Positions 1 to 10,886 of a DNA stretch of 64,000 nt are shown piece by piece. The DNA comes from Alteromonas marina. Lineage in GTDB: Bacteria; Pseudomonadota; Gammaproteobacteria; Enterobacterales; Alteromonadaceae. Made by a program: the position numbers and the translations under genes. Location of the stretch: assembly GCF_000808575.1 (NCBI RefSeq), contig NZ_JWLW01000066.1, positions 248,001-312,000 on the forward strand, in the 5' to 3' direction. Position 1 is the stretch's first letter. Every line of letters starts with the position of its first letter. The notes under the pieces are model-generated. The model searched no databases and was not told the origin of the DNA. It was given only the letters and a program-made list of their open reading frames with translations.

Positions 1-108
1 CCCCAAAAAGAAACTGGCGATGATGTTGAAACACCTAGTGATTCAACATTTACCGAAGAGGAATGGTTTGCCATAGAGGCACTATCTGAGCCCGGTGCTA
101 TTTTCTAA
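1..108 (+). CDS. 3' end of an unidentified CDS (partial)
   Basis: An open frame runs from the first base to a TAA at 106-108 and gives the last 35 residues of a protein. The tail is acidic, rich in Asp and Glu, and ends in SEPGAIF. No domain can be recognised from so little, so the function is unknown. The gene lies 160 nt upstream of smrA on the same strand, and no clear terminator separates them. Confidence 0.5.
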   Translation, partial: PQKETGDDVETPSDSTFTEEEWFAIEALSEPGAIF

Positions 109-267
109 ACGATGAAATTTCAAAATTAATCCCCACTTTTATAGCCGTTGCCTATTTTAAGCATCGTCTATCTGCGCGTTTAGCTTTCCAATAAGTACAC
201 TTCGCATAGACCATCAGGCAAAAAATAACGTATAAATAATGATGTAGTAGTTAATACGGGGAATAGT

Positions 268-855
268 ATGAGCCAATTTGAAAACGACGATATCGATTCG
301 TTTTTTGCAGAAATGCAAGATGTAAAACCTATTGCATCAGATGATAAGGCTTTATTACACGACCCTGAAAAGGCGCTCGCTGAAAAACAAAAACGTGCCG
401 CAAGGCAGTTAAGCGTCCGCGAGAAACTCGCTAATCCACTGAGCATGGAAGGTGTAAAGCCAGTACCTCCTGATGATTTTATACACTTCCAACAGCCCGG
501 TATTCAAGACGGCGTTTTTAAAAAGCTTCGCCTTGGTAAATACCCTTTAGAGGCTAACATAACACTTTCAGGAAAAACCTTAGAGCAAAGCCGCGACCTG
601 ATTTATAGCACTATTAAATCAAGTCACGAACGTGGGGTTCGTGCCATGCTCATAAAGCATGGAACAGGGGAAAATAGTAAGCCGTTTCCCGCTTTGAAAA
701 AAAGTTATGTTAACCATTGGCTAAGAGAACTAGACGAAGTCATTGCCTATCATACTGCGCAACCCATGCACGGCGGGTTTGGTGCTACATATGTGCTTTT
801 GAAAAAGCATCCTCAGCAAAAACTAATAAACAGAGAAAAAAATAAGAAAGGTTAA
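268..855 (+). CDS. smrA: SmrA, Smr-domain DNA endonuclease
   Basis: A 195-residue protein close in size to E. coli SmrA (YdaL). The first 85 residues are charged and probably disordered. The Smr domain follows (about residues 90-180), with the LSGKTLEQSRDLI segment and the LIKHGTG motif typical of the family. Smr domains are related to the C-terminal nuclease domain of MutS2 and nick DNA; the cellular role of SmrA is poorly defined. The ATG at 268 follows a GGGG-containing leader. It appears to be a single-gene unit, with a strong hairpin about 105 nt downstream. Confidence 0.85.
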   Translation: MSQFENDDIDSFFAEMQDVKPIASDDKALLHDPEKALAEKQKRAARQLSVREKLANPLSMEGVKPVPPDDFIHFQQPGIQDGVFKKLRLGKYPLEANITLSGKTLEQSRDLIYSTIKSSHERGVRAMLIKHGTGENSKPFPALKKSYVNHWLRELDEVIAYHTAQPMHGGFGATYVLLKKHPQQKLINREKNKKG

Positions 856-960
856 AGTGATAGATAAGTTTTGTAGGCTTCGACTGTGCATTTGGTTCGT
901 CTCTTTTTAAGCTTTTTATAAAACGCAACAAGCCAAAAGTTTTTTCATAGCCTCAATGAT

Positions 961-995
961 TAACGCCCGTATCAAGTAACTTGATACGGGCGTTA
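961..995. terminator. Stem-loop between smrA and the 46-aa ORF, likely terminator
   Basis: A near-perfect inverted repeat with 17-nt arms (961-977 and 979-995), GC-rich in the outer half, followed on the plus strand by a T-rich stretch at 999-1005. It sits between two convergent genes (smrA and the small minus-strand ORF) and could serve both. Confidence 0.7.
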
Positions 996-1011
996 GAATT
1001 TTTCTTTCAGA

Positions 1012-1152
1012 CTACTTAACTGAAGACAGCACACTTAGCGTTGTTGGAGCTTCGGCAGACTTCGCAGATGTGCTAAAAACAGCAGTTACGAACATCAGCA
1101 CTACAGCTACAGCCACTCCGGTTAAGCCAAACCCTTTTGAAGAACGATTCAT
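1012..1152 (-). CDS. Small predicted membrane protein, 46 aa
   Basis: A short ORF on the minus strand. It starts with ATG at 1152 behind a purine-rich leader (AAGAGACG, about 5 nt before the start) and ends with TAG at 1012-1014. The protein has a basic N-terminus (MNRSSKGFG), one hydrophobic segment at about residues 10-27, then a polar tail rich in Ser, Thr and Ala. It could be a single-pass inner-membrane peptide or an uncleaved signal sequence. It lies between two hairpins. I do not recognise the family. Support is the ribosome site, the clean membrane-segment pattern and the lack of any competing frame. Confidence 0.45.
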   Translation of the reverse strand: MNRSSKGFGLTGVAVAVVLMFVTAVFSTSAKSAEAPTTLSVLSSVK

Positions 1153-1363
1153 TGGTCGTCTCTTATTATTAAAACCAGTAAGCAAATGCCAAATACTGGT
1201 ACAACCCTAACTCAACTCCTGTAACCTAGATGCAATCCTTGCTTGCACTACAATAGATCAGTGACAAACTGATGACAAGGGCAAAAATCAGATTTTTGAC
1301 ACTTTGCCAAAGCTTTGACGCCTATTTATAGTATGTATATTTATTAAACAGTATTTTTCTACT

Positions 1364-1395
1364 GACTAAAACAGGGGTTTCCCCCTGTTTTAGTC
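1364..1395 (-). terminator. purL terminator hairpin
   Basis: A perfect 14-bp stem (1364-1377 with 1382-1395) and a 4-nt loop, just past the purL stop codon. The GC-rich core is flanked by A/T runs that would give the U-rich strand. Confidence 0.7.
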
Positions 1396-1412
1396 AAAAT
1401 AAGCGTGTTTTA

Positions 1413-4400
1413 TTACCCAACAAATTTACGGGCATTTCTGAAGATACGCATCCACGCACCGTCTTCTTGCCAATCGTCTGGACGCCATGAGTTTGCAACG
1501 GCTCTAAATACACGTTCAGGGTGAGGCATCATAATAGTGCTTCGCCCGTCTAGTGAAGTTAAGCCCGTAATCCCTTGTGGTGAACCGTTCGGGTTAGCCG
1601 GGTATTGCATGGTTGGCTTGCCGTAGTTGTCTACGTAACGCATCGCCACCTGCGCGCCTACTTGCGATAGCGCGTTGTCATTGGCAAATTCAGCCTGACC
1701 TTCACCGTGCGACACAGCAATAGGCATACGCGAACCTGCCATGCCATCAAGCAGCACAGACTTAGATTCCATCACTTCGACCATTGCAACACGGGCTTCA
1801 AATCGCGCCGACTGGTTGGTCACGAAATGTGGCCAGTGCTCAGTGCCAGGAATCAATGATTTAAGGTTCGATAGCATCTGACAGCCGTTACACACACCTA
1901 AGCTGAACGTGTCGTTCCGGTTAAAGAAGCTTTCAAACTGATCGCGAGCTATGCTGTTAAACAATATAGATTTTGCCCAGCCTTCACCTGCACCTAACAC
2001 ATCGCCGTAAGAGAAACCGCCACAAGCCGCAAGACCCGCAAACTGTTCAAGGGTAATGCGGCCAGCCAACACGTCACTCATGTGCACATCGATAGCATCG
2101 AAGCCAGCACGAGTAAACGCCGCTGCCATTTCAAGATGCGAGTTAACGCCCTGCTCTCTTAAAATCGCCACTTTTGGCTTAACACCTTTGGCAATATAGG
2201 GAGCTGCCACGTCTTCGTTTACATCATAAGACAACGCAGCATGCAAACCTGGGTCGGCAGCATCTTGCTTTGCCGCGTGTTCTTGTTCAGCACACTCAGG
2301 GTTATCACGCAGTTTCTGCATTTCAAACGTGGTTTGTGCCCACGTCGTACGCATAGATACGCGGCTATCTGCAAGTACAGCAACGCCACCGCGACTAAAC
2401 TCAATCATGTCAGTGCTATTAAGCGTACCGATATCGTGAGTCAATTCAGTTAAACCGAATTCAGTCAGTACTGCGTTAACGGCATCCATATCGCTTTCAA
2501 GCACTTGGATTACGCCACCTAGTTCTTCATTGAACAATACGGCAATGTCGTTTCCAACTAGGCTATCAAGGTTGATGCTTACACCTGTTTTACCAGCAAA
2601 GGCCATTTCAGCAACGGTGGTAAACAGGCCACCGTCTGAACGGTCGTGATAAGCACACACCAAGCCTTTTTCAATTAACGTCTGCATTGCGTCAAAGAAG
2701 GCTTTAAGGCGAGTTGCAGAGACCACATCTGCTGGGCTATCACCAAGCTGAGTATAGACTTGTGCCAGGCAGCTCGCGCCCAAGCGATTTTTACCTTCGC
2801 CCAAATCGAGTAGCAGCAAGCGGCTTGCGCCTTTGTCTGTACGTAGCTGAGGCGTTAGGGTCTTGCGAATATCTTTTACTGCGCCAAAGGCAGAGATAAC
2901 GAGTGATAGCGGAGAAGTCACCGCTTTATCTTCACCGTTTTCATTCCATGCCGTTTTCATCGACATAGAGTCTTTACCCACAGGAATGGTTAGGCCTAGC
3001 TCTGGGCAAAGCTCCTCACCCACGGCTTTAACCGCTTCATATAGACCTGCATCTTCACCGGGGTGTCCGGCTGCTGCCATCCAGTTTGCAGACAGTTTAA
3101 TGCGCTTAATATCGCCGATGTTTGCTGCGGCAATATTGGTTAACGCTTCACCCACAGCAAGACGCGCAGACGCGCCGTGCGATAGTAACGCGACAGGCGT
3201 ACGCTCACCCATCGACATCGCTTCACCGTGGTAGGTGTCAAACGCTGTTGCAGTAACCGCCACATCTGCCACTGGCACCTGCCATGGGCCCACCATTTGA
3301 TCACGACTTACAAGGCCGGTAACTGAGCGGTCGCCAATGGTGATAAGGAAGGTTTTCTCTGCCACGGTAGGCAAAGATAAAATGCGATTTGCTGCATCAC
3401 TTAAGGTAATGCCTGCCTCGTTTAGCGCTGGCGAGCTAACCTTGGTCGAGCTTACGTCGCGGTGCATTTTAGGCGGCTTGCCTAAAAGTACATCAAGAGG
3501 CATATCGATTGGTTTGTTGTCAAACTGGCTGTCGTTCAGGTTGAGGTGCTGCTCGGCAGTGGCTTCACCAACCACAGCAAACGGCGCACGTTCGCGGGCA
3601 CAAATTGCTTCGAACACTGGCATATTTTCAGGCGCAACAGATAAAACATAGCGCTCTTGGGATTCGTTACACCATAGCTCCAGAGGTGTCATACCTGGCT
3701 CATCTGACAATACTTTTCTAAGCTCAAAGTTACCGCCACGGCCACCGTCATTAACCAGCTCAGGCAGTGCATTTGAAAGACCACCTGCGCCCACATCGTG
3801 GATAAACTGGATAGGATTGTTATCCCCTAACTGCCAACATGCATCAATCACTTCCTGACAGCGACGCTCCATTTCAGGGTTGTCTCGCTGTACTGAAGCA
3901 AAATCTAAGTCTTCGTTTGATTGGCCAGACGCCATAGATGATGCTGCACCGCCGCCAAGACCAATATTCATTGCAGGGCCACCAAGCACAATAAGCTTAG
4001 CGCCTACCGTGATTTCGCCTTTTTCAATATGCTCGCGACGAATGTTACCTAAACCACCAGCTAACATAATAGGTTTGTGATAGCCGCGCACTTCAACACC
4101 GTTGAAGCTATTTACTTCTTGCTCAAAGGTACGGAAATAACCCAGTAGAGCAGGACGACCAAACTCGTTGTTAAACGCAGCGCCACCTAGTGGGCCTTCA
4201 AGCATAATATCAAGAGCACTTACAATACGCTGTGGCTTGCCGTATTCAAATTCCCAAGGCTGTTCAGCACCAGGAATACGCAAGTTAGATACGGTAAAAC
4301 CAACCAAACCCGCTTTAGGTTTTGAACCACGACCAGTAGCACCTTCATCACGGATTTCACCACCAGAGCCTGTTGCCGCACCTGGGAAAGGTGAAATTGC

Positions 4401-5300
4401 CGTTGGGTGGTTATGGGTTTCTACCTTCATCAAAATATCAATATTTTCATGATGGTATTCGTATTGGTGTGACTGCGGGTTCGGGAAGAAGCGACCTGCT
4501 TGCCATCCTTCCATTACCGCTGCGTTATCTTTGTAAGCTGAATACACGTGATCAGGTAACAACTCGTAGGTGTTTTTGATCATTTTAAACAGCGACTTCT
4601 CTTGGTCCTCGCCATCAATGGTCCAGCTAGCGTTAAAAATTTTGTGACGACAGTGTTCAGAGTTTGCTTGCGCAAACATATAAAGTTCAACGTCAGTCGG
4701 GTTCCTGCCTAGCTTAGTAAAGCTGTCAAACAGGTAGTCAATCTCATCATCAGCCAATGCAAGGCCTAACGACACATTTGCATTAACTAGCGCGTCTTTG
4801 CCTTCGCCTAATACATCTATACTGGTAAAAGTATTAGCTTCGGTGTGAGCAAATAATACCGCCGCCTCTTCAGTGTTCGTAAACACTGACTCAGTCATTC
4901 TGTCGTGTAAGAAGCTAGCGATAAGCGCAAAATCATCTTCACTCACAGCATGTTCTGTTTCTATATAAAACGCACAACCACGTTCTATGCGGTTGATATT
5001 TTTTAGACTGCAGTTGTGAGCGATGTCGGTGGCTTTAGAAGACCAGGGAGAGATAGTGCCGGGGCGAGGAGTAATGAGGAAGAAGGTTCCAGAAGGGGTT
5101 TGTGCTTGCCTCGCGGGGCCGTAAGTGAGCAGCTTCTCGAGTATCTCTATTTGCTGCTTAGACAAGTCACCTTGGGAATCGACTAGGTGAACATATTCGC
5201 TATATAGGTTTTTAACCCTAACGCCGGATTGACCCAGCTTTGCAATCAGTTTAGTTTGGTTAAACTCTGATAGTGCAGGAGCGCCTCGAAGGACCAACAT
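1413..5300 (-). CDS. purL: Phosphoribosylformylglycinamidine synthase
   Basis: Catalyses the fourth step of de novo purine synthesis in the cytosol: FGAR + Gln + ATP to FGAM. The 1295 residues match the single-chain proteobacterial enzyme in length. Order: N-terminal PurS-like region, two AIR-synthase-like halves ([18 protein letters not shown], about residue 293; [12 protein letters not shown]; later [18 protein letters not shown]), then a C-terminal class I glutamine amidotransferase. The nucleophile is Cys1137 in GVCNGCQM, with the His/Glu pair in HPERV near the end. It is transcribed alone, divergent from mltF, and ends at a strong hairpin. Confidence 0.98.
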   Translation of the reverse strand: MLVLRGAPALSEFNQTKLIAKLGQSGVRVKNLYSEYVHLVDSQGDLSKQQIEILEKLLTYGPARQAQTPSGTFFLITPRPGTISPWSSKATDIAHNCSLKNINRIERGCAFYIETEHAVSEDDFALIASFLHDRMTESVFTNTEEAAVLFAHTEANTFTSIDVLGEGKDALVNANVSLGLALADDEIDYLFDSFTKLGRNPTDVELYMFAQANSEHCRHKIFNASWTIDGEDQEKSLFKMIKNTYELLPDHVYSAYKDNAAVMEGWQAGRFFPNPQSHQYEYHHENIDILMKVETHNHPTAISPFPGAATGSGGEIRDEGATGRGSKPKAGLVGFTVSNLRIPGAEQPWEFEYGKPQRIVSALDIMLEGPLGGAAFNNEFGRPALLGYFRTFEQEVNSFNGVEVRGYHKPIMLAGGLGNIRREHIEKGEITVGAKLIVLGGPAMNIGLGGGAASSMASGQSNEDLDFASVQRDNPEMERRCQEVIDACWQLGDNNPIQFIHDVGAGGLSNALPELVNDGGRGGNFELRKVLSDEPGMTPLELWCNESQERYVLSVAPENMPVFEAICARERAPFAVVGEATAEQHLNLNDSQFDNKPIDMPLDVLLGKPPKMHRDVSSTKVSSPALNEAGITLSDAANRILSLPTVAEKTFLITIGDRSVTGLVSRDQMVGPWQVPVADVAVTATAFDTYHGEAMSMGERTPVALLSHGASARLAVGEALTNIAAANIGDIKRIKLSANWMAAAGHPGEDAGLYEAVKAVGEELCPELGLTIPVGKDSMSMKTAWNENGEDKAVTSPLSLVISAFGAVKDIRKTLTPQLRTDKGASRLLLLDLGEGKNRLGASCLAQVYTQLGDSPADVVSATRLKAFFDAMQTLIEKGLVCAYHDRSDGGLFTTVAEMAFAGKTGVSINLDSLVGNDIAVLFNEELGGVIQVLESDMDAVNAVLTEFGLTELTHDIGTLNSTDMIEFSRGGVAVLADSRVSMRTTWAQTTFEMQKLRDNPECAEQEHAAKQDAADPGLHAALSYDVNEDVAAPYIAKGVKPKVAILREQGVNSHLEMAAAFTRAGFDAIDVHMSDVLAGRITLEQFAGLAACGGFSYGDVLGAGEGWAKSILFNSIARDQFESFFNRNDTFSLGVCNGCQMLSNLKSLIPGTEHWPHFVTNQSARFEARVAMVEVMESKSVLLDGMAGSRMPIAVSHGEGQAEFANDNALSQVGAQVAMRYVDNYGKPTMQYPANPNGSPQGITGLTSLDGRSTIMMPHPERVFRAVANSWRPDDWQEDGAWMRIFRNARKFVG

Positions 5301-5476
5301 ATTGATTTACCTGGTTTGTTAGAAACAACGACCACCAATGCGACGCGTTGCCTCTTGGATTGATGAGTATTTCGGCGCGGATTATAGAGTAATTATGCGC
5401 AGTAAGTAACCTCATAACGCGCTTACATGAACTTTTTTTTAAACTTAGATGGTTTAATGACAATAAGTAAAGGTCT

Positions 5477-6880
5477 ATGCAGTCACAAGACTATAAAAAA
5501 CGATTAAAACTACAATTAATAATCATATTATCTATTGCTGTTATGAGCTGTGGCGTTCCTACAGTCCCCACTGCCCTTTCTTCATTGTTGGAACGGGAAT
5601 CGATCCGCGTGGGAACCGTTTATGGTGCAGGGACATTTTATAACGGCGCAGAAGGCCCACAAGGTTTTGAATATGAATTACTGGCGGGTTTTGCCGATTA
5701 CCTTGGCGTAACGCTCGACCTGTATCCGTTCTACAGCTACGAAGTCATGCTGGAACAATTAGAAGAAGGTAACCTAGACATTGTCGCAACAGGCGATGCA
5801 GTAACGTCATCGCTTAAAAACCGCTTCGCTTACGGGCCTGCCTATCAACACGTGAAACAAGAACTGGTTTTTCAGGCAGGCACATCAAAACCAAGAGAGC
5901 TGTTAGAACTCGACTCCCCTATCATTGCAGTTGCAGGAAGCAGCCAAGCACACCTACTTTCAGATTTACTTAACGGTTTTAGCGATAAAGAAACAGATAG
6001 CCAGAAAGTCTCATTAAGAACCGAAGTCGTCACTACTGAAGATTCTGACTCTGAAGAACTATTGCAGCAGGTTGCTAATGGCGACATCGCATACACAGTT
6101 GCCGATAGCAACCGCTTGGCCTTACAGCGCAGACGCTACCCTAACCTCGCCGTAGCCAAAACGCTTCATGAAGATATGCCGATGGCGTGGGCGCTCCCAT
6201 TAAATCAAGACGACTCGGTGAAAGCAGCACTGATAGAATACTTTGGTACCGTACATCAGTCAGGCTGGTTTACGGTGTTAGAAGACAAATACTTTGGTCA
6301 TATTCGCCAGTTTGATTACGTCGACAGTCGCGCCTTTAATTATGCCGCCGAGACAGCTCTAGCCCAATACAAACCCTTATTTCAACAGTACGCTGGTGAC
6401 TTAGACTGGCGATTACTTGCGGCCATGAGCTATCAAGAAAGTCATTGGGACAGTGACGCCATTTCAAGAACTGGGGTCCGCGGACTAATGATGTTAACAC
6501 TGGATACAGCAAGTGACTGGGATGTGGATGACAGAACCGACCCCGAACAAAGTATTCGCGGAGGGTCGCGTTATTTTGCCAGTTTACTCAATCGCATACC
6601 CGCGCGAATAAGCGAGCCTGATAGAACTTGGATGGCCATGGCGTCGTATAATATCGGTATGGGTCATTTAGAAGATGCGCGGGTACTTACCGAGCAACAG
6701 GGCGGTAACCCTGACTTGTGGGTAGATGTGAAACGCCGCTTGCCACAATTGAGGCAAAAGAAATATTACCGCACTACACGCTATGGCTATGCCAGAGGCG
6801 ATGAAGCGCTGCAATATGTCGAAAACATTCGTCGCTATTATGACAGCTTAGTTTGGCTAGACGAACAGGGAAAAATTTAA
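5477..6880 (+). CDS. mltF: Membrane-bound lytic murein transglycosylase F
   Basis: A peptidoglycan-cleaving exo-transglycosylase (467 aa) that forms 1,6-anhydro-muropeptides. It has a hydrophobic N-terminus (residues 12-24) ending in a lipobox-like VMSC with Cys25, so it is probably a lipoprotein. A periplasmic solute-binding type 3 domain follows (about residues 35-270), then an SLT domain. The catalytic Glu321 lies in the YQESHWDSDA motif, followed by GVRGLMMLTLDTA. The AAAGG leader fits the ATG at 5477. It lies head to head with purL, as in E. coli where mltF sits between purL and tadA. Confidence 0.95.
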   Translation: MQSQDYKKRLKLQLIIILSIAVMSCGVPTVPTALSSLLERESIRVGTVYGAGTFYNGAEGPQGFEYELLAGFADYLGVTLDLYPFYSYEVMLEQLEEGNLDIVATGDAVTSSLKNRFAYGPAYQHVKQELVFQAGTSKPRELLELDSPIIAVAGSSQAHLLSDLLNGFSDKETDSQKVSLRTEVVTTEDSDSEELLQQVANGDIAYTVADSNRLALQRRRYPNLAVAKTLHEDMPMAWALPLNQDDSVKAALIEYFGTVHQSGWFTVLEDKYFGHIRQFDYVDSRAFNYAAETALAQYKPLFQQYAGDLDWRLLAAMSYQESHWDSDAISRTGVRGLMMLTLDTASDWDVDDRTDPEQSIRGGSRYFASLLNRIPARISEPDRTWMAMASYNIGMGHLEDARVLTEQQGGNPDLWVDVKRRLPQLRQKKYYRTTRYGYARGDEALQYVENIRRYYDSLVWLDEQGKI

Positions 6881-6942
6881 TGCTGTTCGTTTTCTCATTC
6901 TATTGAAAATTGTCATTTCGATGTCATCTTTATGCCGTACTC

Positions 6943-7160
6943 TTAAAGGAAGTTAGTCAGACGCTGACTTACTTTCTCTAAACAACGGTTTTTCTTAACG
7001 ATAATAAGCTCCCAAAAGAGCTTAGGCACTTTAAGAGCGCACGCTCTCTTAGGCTTCCCCTGGATAAACGCGGGGATCGAGCCAAAAAACAAAGCGCTTT
7101 GTATGACGGAAGAAAGTGGCCTCGGCAAGCAAGGAGTGCCCACAATATGAGAAAGGAAAG
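6943..7160 (+). other. Structured intergenic leader before the 51-aa ORF
   Basis: About 220 nt holding a series of short stem-loops on the plus strand: an 11-bp stem with one mismatch around AGTCAGACGCTGACT (6952-6975), AGCTC/GAGCT (about 7008-7023), AAGAGCG/CGCTCTT (about 7033-7050) and a CCCC/GGGG helix (about 7058-7076). It ends at the ribosome site of the small ORF. It could be a 5' leader or a separate RNA. I cannot match it to a known family. Confidence 0.35.
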
Positions 7161-7163
7161 TAA

Positions 7164-7319
7164 ATGAAAAAAAATCGATTTATGAAAAAAGGAATAAAAT
7201 TGAAAAACAACAATAGACGCAGACTTATGCTTAAGCGTTGTCACCAAAAAGTACTTCAACGCCGCAAGCTATTTGTTACGAGTGATATGTTCACCCAGTT
7301 AACCCGCACACCTAGCTAA
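7164..7319 (+). CDS. Small, very basic protein, 51 aa
   Basis: The ATG at 7164 follows GAAAGGAAAG with good spacing. The ORF ends with TAA at 7317-7319. The product is strongly basic (19 Lys/Arg in 51 residues) with runs such as MKKNRFMKKG and NNNRRRLMLKR, which suggests binding to RNA, the ribosome or DNA. It does not resemble RMF, Sra or any ribosomal protein I know. It lies between mltF and tadA, where E. coli has no gene. Function unknown. Confidence 0.5.
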   Translation: MKKNRFMKKGIKLKNNNRRRLMLKRCHQKVLQRRKLFVTSDMFTQLTRTPS

Positions 7320-7421
7320 GCTAACTTTATGCTGTTTGGTTCTTTATGATTTAACCTGTAAACCATACGAACCCAAAAGGCGAACACGCTAATAAGCACG
7401 TCTTCATACAAAGCTATAAAA

Positions 7422-8048
<627 letters not shown>

Positions 8049-8109
8049 TCAATTTTGCTACTTTACTTGGTGAATTTCATTAAAAATTATTTTGTTTTAG
8101 CTTAGGTAA

Positions 8110-8131
8110 ACATTCTAACTTGTTAGAATGT
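8110..8131. promoter_or_regulatory. Perfect palindrome between tadA and the PspB-like gene
   Basis: ACATTCTAAC-TT-GTTAGAATGT: two 10-bp arms with a 2-bp centre, in the 318-nt divergent spacer (8046-8363). The size and symmetry fit the operator of a dimeric repressor, though the owner is unknown. The rest of the spacer is AT-rich and otherwise featureless. Confidence 0.45.
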
Positions 8132-8363
8132 AATGACTTTTGTCACTTGGCAACCTACTTGCAAGCTCTCATTATAACACTGCTGGTGTGAAGGACTTAA
8201 CTGGTTACATTTTTTACTAAAAACCATATTAGATAACCACTATAGTACTTGAAGCAATGCAGTAATTATTACCAATACGTATTTGACAAAATACTGGGTG
8301 AATTAGGCAACAAACCAAATTTTCACCTACACTCTTTTAAAGCCATTTGTGAGGGATACCACC

Positions 8364-8597
8364 GTGGACATGACAGCGATTGCAATAGTAGCCATTTGTG
8401 CTTGGGCGTTAGTTACCATTGTCGAAAGTGCAAAAGACAAAAGTAAAAAGAAACTTAGCAGTAAAGAGACCGAAGCCTACAAAGCCGAAATTGCAGAACT
8501 TAAGGAGCGTGTTTCAGTGCTCGAGAAGATAGTGACAGATGAGCGCTACGACCTAAAAAAGCAATTTGCAGACTTAGAAAGCGACCGCGTTGCCTAA
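8364..8597 (+). CDS. Small membrane protein with PspB-like architecture
   Basis: A 77-residue protein read from GTG at 8364, which sits 8 nt after GAGGG. An in-frame GTG at 8349 has no ribosome site, and an ATG follows at 8370. One N-terminal hydrophobic helix (TAIAIVAICAWALVTIV) is followed by a basic stretch and a charged coiled coil (LSSKETEAYKAEIAELKERV). This layout, with LS..E early and LE.IV..ER late, recalls PspB of the phage-shock system. However, there is no pspA or pspC nearby, so the assignment is by shape only. Confidence 0.6.
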   Translation: MDMTAIAIVAICAWALVTIVESAKDKSKKKLSSKETEAYKAEIAELKERVSVLEKIVTDERYDLKKQFADLESDRVA

Positions 8598-8657
8598 GTT
8601 TTAATTCACATAATGCAACACTTATTCTCCGGCAAGCGCGCTACATTTAAATGCGCG

Positions 8658-10673
8658 CTAGCTCCCTTCTAGTAACTTGCGTTCCGCCCGCTCTACCCGA
8701 CGGGGTTTACCCGCGATCACCAGTACGTCATGGGCTTTCAAAATAGCATCTTGATCTGGGTCTTTAACTTCATTTCCATCCCGCCTTAACCCTTTAATCG
8801 CCACTCGCATTCTCGAAAAATCAATATCTTTTATGGCTTTGCCAATACAGGACGCATGTTCGGACAACACCACAGCATGGATAAACTCTAACTTGTCTTC
8901 GGTGCCGTAGGTGATTTCTGTCGTTTCTCCCGGGTAAAAGCCATGCAGATGATCATAACGACCTTTCCTCTCAGCGCGAACCCGTTTCAAAATTCGCGAC
9001 ATCGGCACACCAGCATAGTGGAGCACCTGCGATACCAACATCAAGCTGCCTTCTTGTAACTCGGGCACGACTTGATTAGCGCCTGCGTTATACAAGCTTT
9101 CTAGTTGATAATCTCGCTTAGTACGCACCATGACATCAGTAGTGTTCGTTATACTGCGTGTCTGCGTTATCACCTGCTTCGCCTTATCGACTTGATCAAA
9201 GGTAACAAGCACAAGCTTGGCGCTTTCTGCATTGGCATTAATCAATATATCTTTTTGACTCGCATCACCGAAAATAACGGGCTCTCCCGCGTTTCGACTC
9301 TCGTGCACCCTGACAGGGTCCATATCTATAGCAACAAAATGAATGCCTTCCATTTTCAGCATGCGAGCTACCGACTGTCCTACGCGGCCAAACCCACAAA
9401 TAATGACGTGGTTGGTTAACGGCTCTGCACTACCAAAGCTCGCATTTTCATCGAACGAGATATCCTTGTTAACAATGCGTCTTGCTATGGTGACGCTGTT
9501 ATTCATAAGCCAGGGCGTTAACGCCATACTGATTACACCCATACACACAATCAGCGATGACTGCTCAGACGTTAGCACGCCGTGTGTCGTAGCAAGCGCA
9601 GCAATTACAAAACTAAACTCGCCAATCTGACAAAGTTTAACCCCAGCAGACCAGCCATCTATTGCATCGGTTTTAACTAATAGAGATGCGCCTCTTACTA
9701 AAATGACTTTAGCTATCATCAAAGCAAAAACGCCAAAAACAATCTCAAACAGGCTGTTCCACAGTACAGTGAGTTCTAACTGCATACCCACGGTAACAAA
9801 AAATAACCCCATTAAAATATCTCGAAACGGACGAATGTCGGCTTCAAGTTGATACTTGTATTGGCTTTCCCCCAACATCATACCCGCCAAGAAAGCGCCT
9901 AGCGCCATGGATAGCCCGAAGTAATAAGTTAGCCCTCCTGCCAATAGGGCAATCAATATAGTGGTCAGAACAAACAGCTCGTCAGTCCTTGTTCTTGCTA
10001 CCTCTCTAAACACCCAAGGTAGTAACCACTTACCCACTGACATTAGAAACCCAATGACAAACACACCTTTAAGCAACGCCTCGCCTAAAGCTAGCGCAAT
10101 ACTTACCTCGCCAGTTTGTGCTAAAAGAGGAATAGCAATTAGGAAAGGAACCACCGCTAAATCTTGAAAGAGTAAGATACTCACCGCTAACTGTGTACGC
10201 CTGTTATTAAGAATACCCATTTCGGTGGCTTGCTTAATTACAATAGCGGTTGAGCTTAACGCCAGCGTACCACCAATAATGATGGACGCACTTATTGGAA
10301 TACCGAGAAACAGAGGAACACAGGTAAACACTGCAGTAGTGAATAACATTTGCCCGAGTCCCACGCCAAATACTAAAGAGCGCATTGCCAACAATTTAGG
10401 TAACGAAAATTCAAGACCTAGTGAAAAGAGTAAGAACACTATGCCTACTTCAGCGAGCAGGTGCATTTCTTCTGGGTGTGCAAACACGGAAAGTAATTGT
10501 GGACCAGCGAGCACTCCGGCAAAGAGGTAAGCAAGAATTGGAGGGAGATGAATGCGTTTAAATAATGCGACGGCACATACCGATATAAACATCAGTATTA
10601 CGATATTCAAAAAACTCGTTCCCACGTAACCTCCTAGAACACGTTCACTTCCATTCGTAAAAAAACTCGTCAA
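8658..10673 (-). CDS. Monovalent cation:proton antiporter (CPA2, KefB/YbaL type)
   Basis: A 671-residue inner-membrane transporter. Residues 15-395 are 12-13 hydrophobic segments of the Na+/H+ exchanger family (LLFSLGLEFSLPKL, ALSSTAIVIKQ). Next come a RCK N domain with the NAD-binding GFGRVG (427-432) and the acidic end IDMD, and a C-terminal TrkA-C domain (about 575-665). Members exchange K+ or Na+ for protons, gated by nucleotide or thiol ligands. The substrate cannot be told from sequence, and no KefF/KefG-type ancillary gene is adjacent. It stands alone between two oppositely oriented genes. Confidence 0.88.
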   Translation of the reverse strand: MTSFFTNGSERVLGGYVGTSFLNIVILMFISVCAVALFKRIHLPPILAYLFAGVLAGPQLLSVFAHPEEMHLLAEVGIVFLLFSLGLEFSLPKLLAMRSLVFGVGLGQMLFTTAVFTCVPLFLGIPISASIIIGGTLALSSTAIVIKQATEMGILNNRRTQLAVSILLFQDLAVVPFLIAIPLLAQTGEVSIALALGEALLKGVFVIGFLMSVGKWLLPWVFREVARTRTDELFVLTTILIALLAGGLTYYFGLSMALGAFLAGMMLGESQYKYQLEADIRPFRDILMGLFFVTVGMQLELTVLWNSLFEIVFGVFALMIAKVILVRGASLLVKTDAIDGWSAGVKLCQIGEFSFVIAALATTHGVLTSEQSSLIVCMGVISMALTPWLMNNSVTIARRIVNKDISFDENASFGSAEPLTNHVIICGFGRVGQSVARMLKMEGIHFVAIDMDPVRVHESRNAGEPVIFGDASQKDILINANAESAKLVLVTFDQVDKAKQVITQTRSITNTTDVMVRTKRDYQLESLYNAGANQVVPELQEGSLMLVSQVLHYAGVPMSRILKRVRAERKGRYDHLHGFYPGETTEITYGTEDKLEFIHAVVLSEHASCIGKAIKDIDFSRMRVAIKGLRRDGNEVKDPDQDAILKAHDVLVIAGKPRRVERAERKLLEGS

Positions 10674-10886
10674 ACAGGACGGCTTTGCGTTTTAAGCTAA
10701 AGACTAGCGCCATAATCATGTTGTTGGCATTTAGCTTGCAGTATCCCCTTTACAAATGCAGATCCGGCAAGTTTTGCCGCTGTGATCGTCATAAATATCG
10801 CGAAAATGCGATTGTGGCCACAGAAACGTCAGGGCTTTGACACTTGTTTCTTTGCATACCAACGCATTTTGTATAGGGGCACTACT

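Noticed and set aside
2863..4579. Several plus-strand ORFs of 60-120 codons antisense to purL
   Set aside because: All lie within a full-length, well-conserved purL and have no ribosome sites or domain content.
6943..7160. A second CsrB-like RNA before the 51-aa ORF
   Set aside because: Only about six GGA motifs in 220 nt, near what is expected by chance, and they are not mainly in loops.
6943..7259. Minus-strand ORFs of 66 and 93 codons upstream of tadA
   Set aside because: They overlap each other, the stem-loop region and the better supported plus-strand 51-aa ORF, and show no domain or ribosome site.
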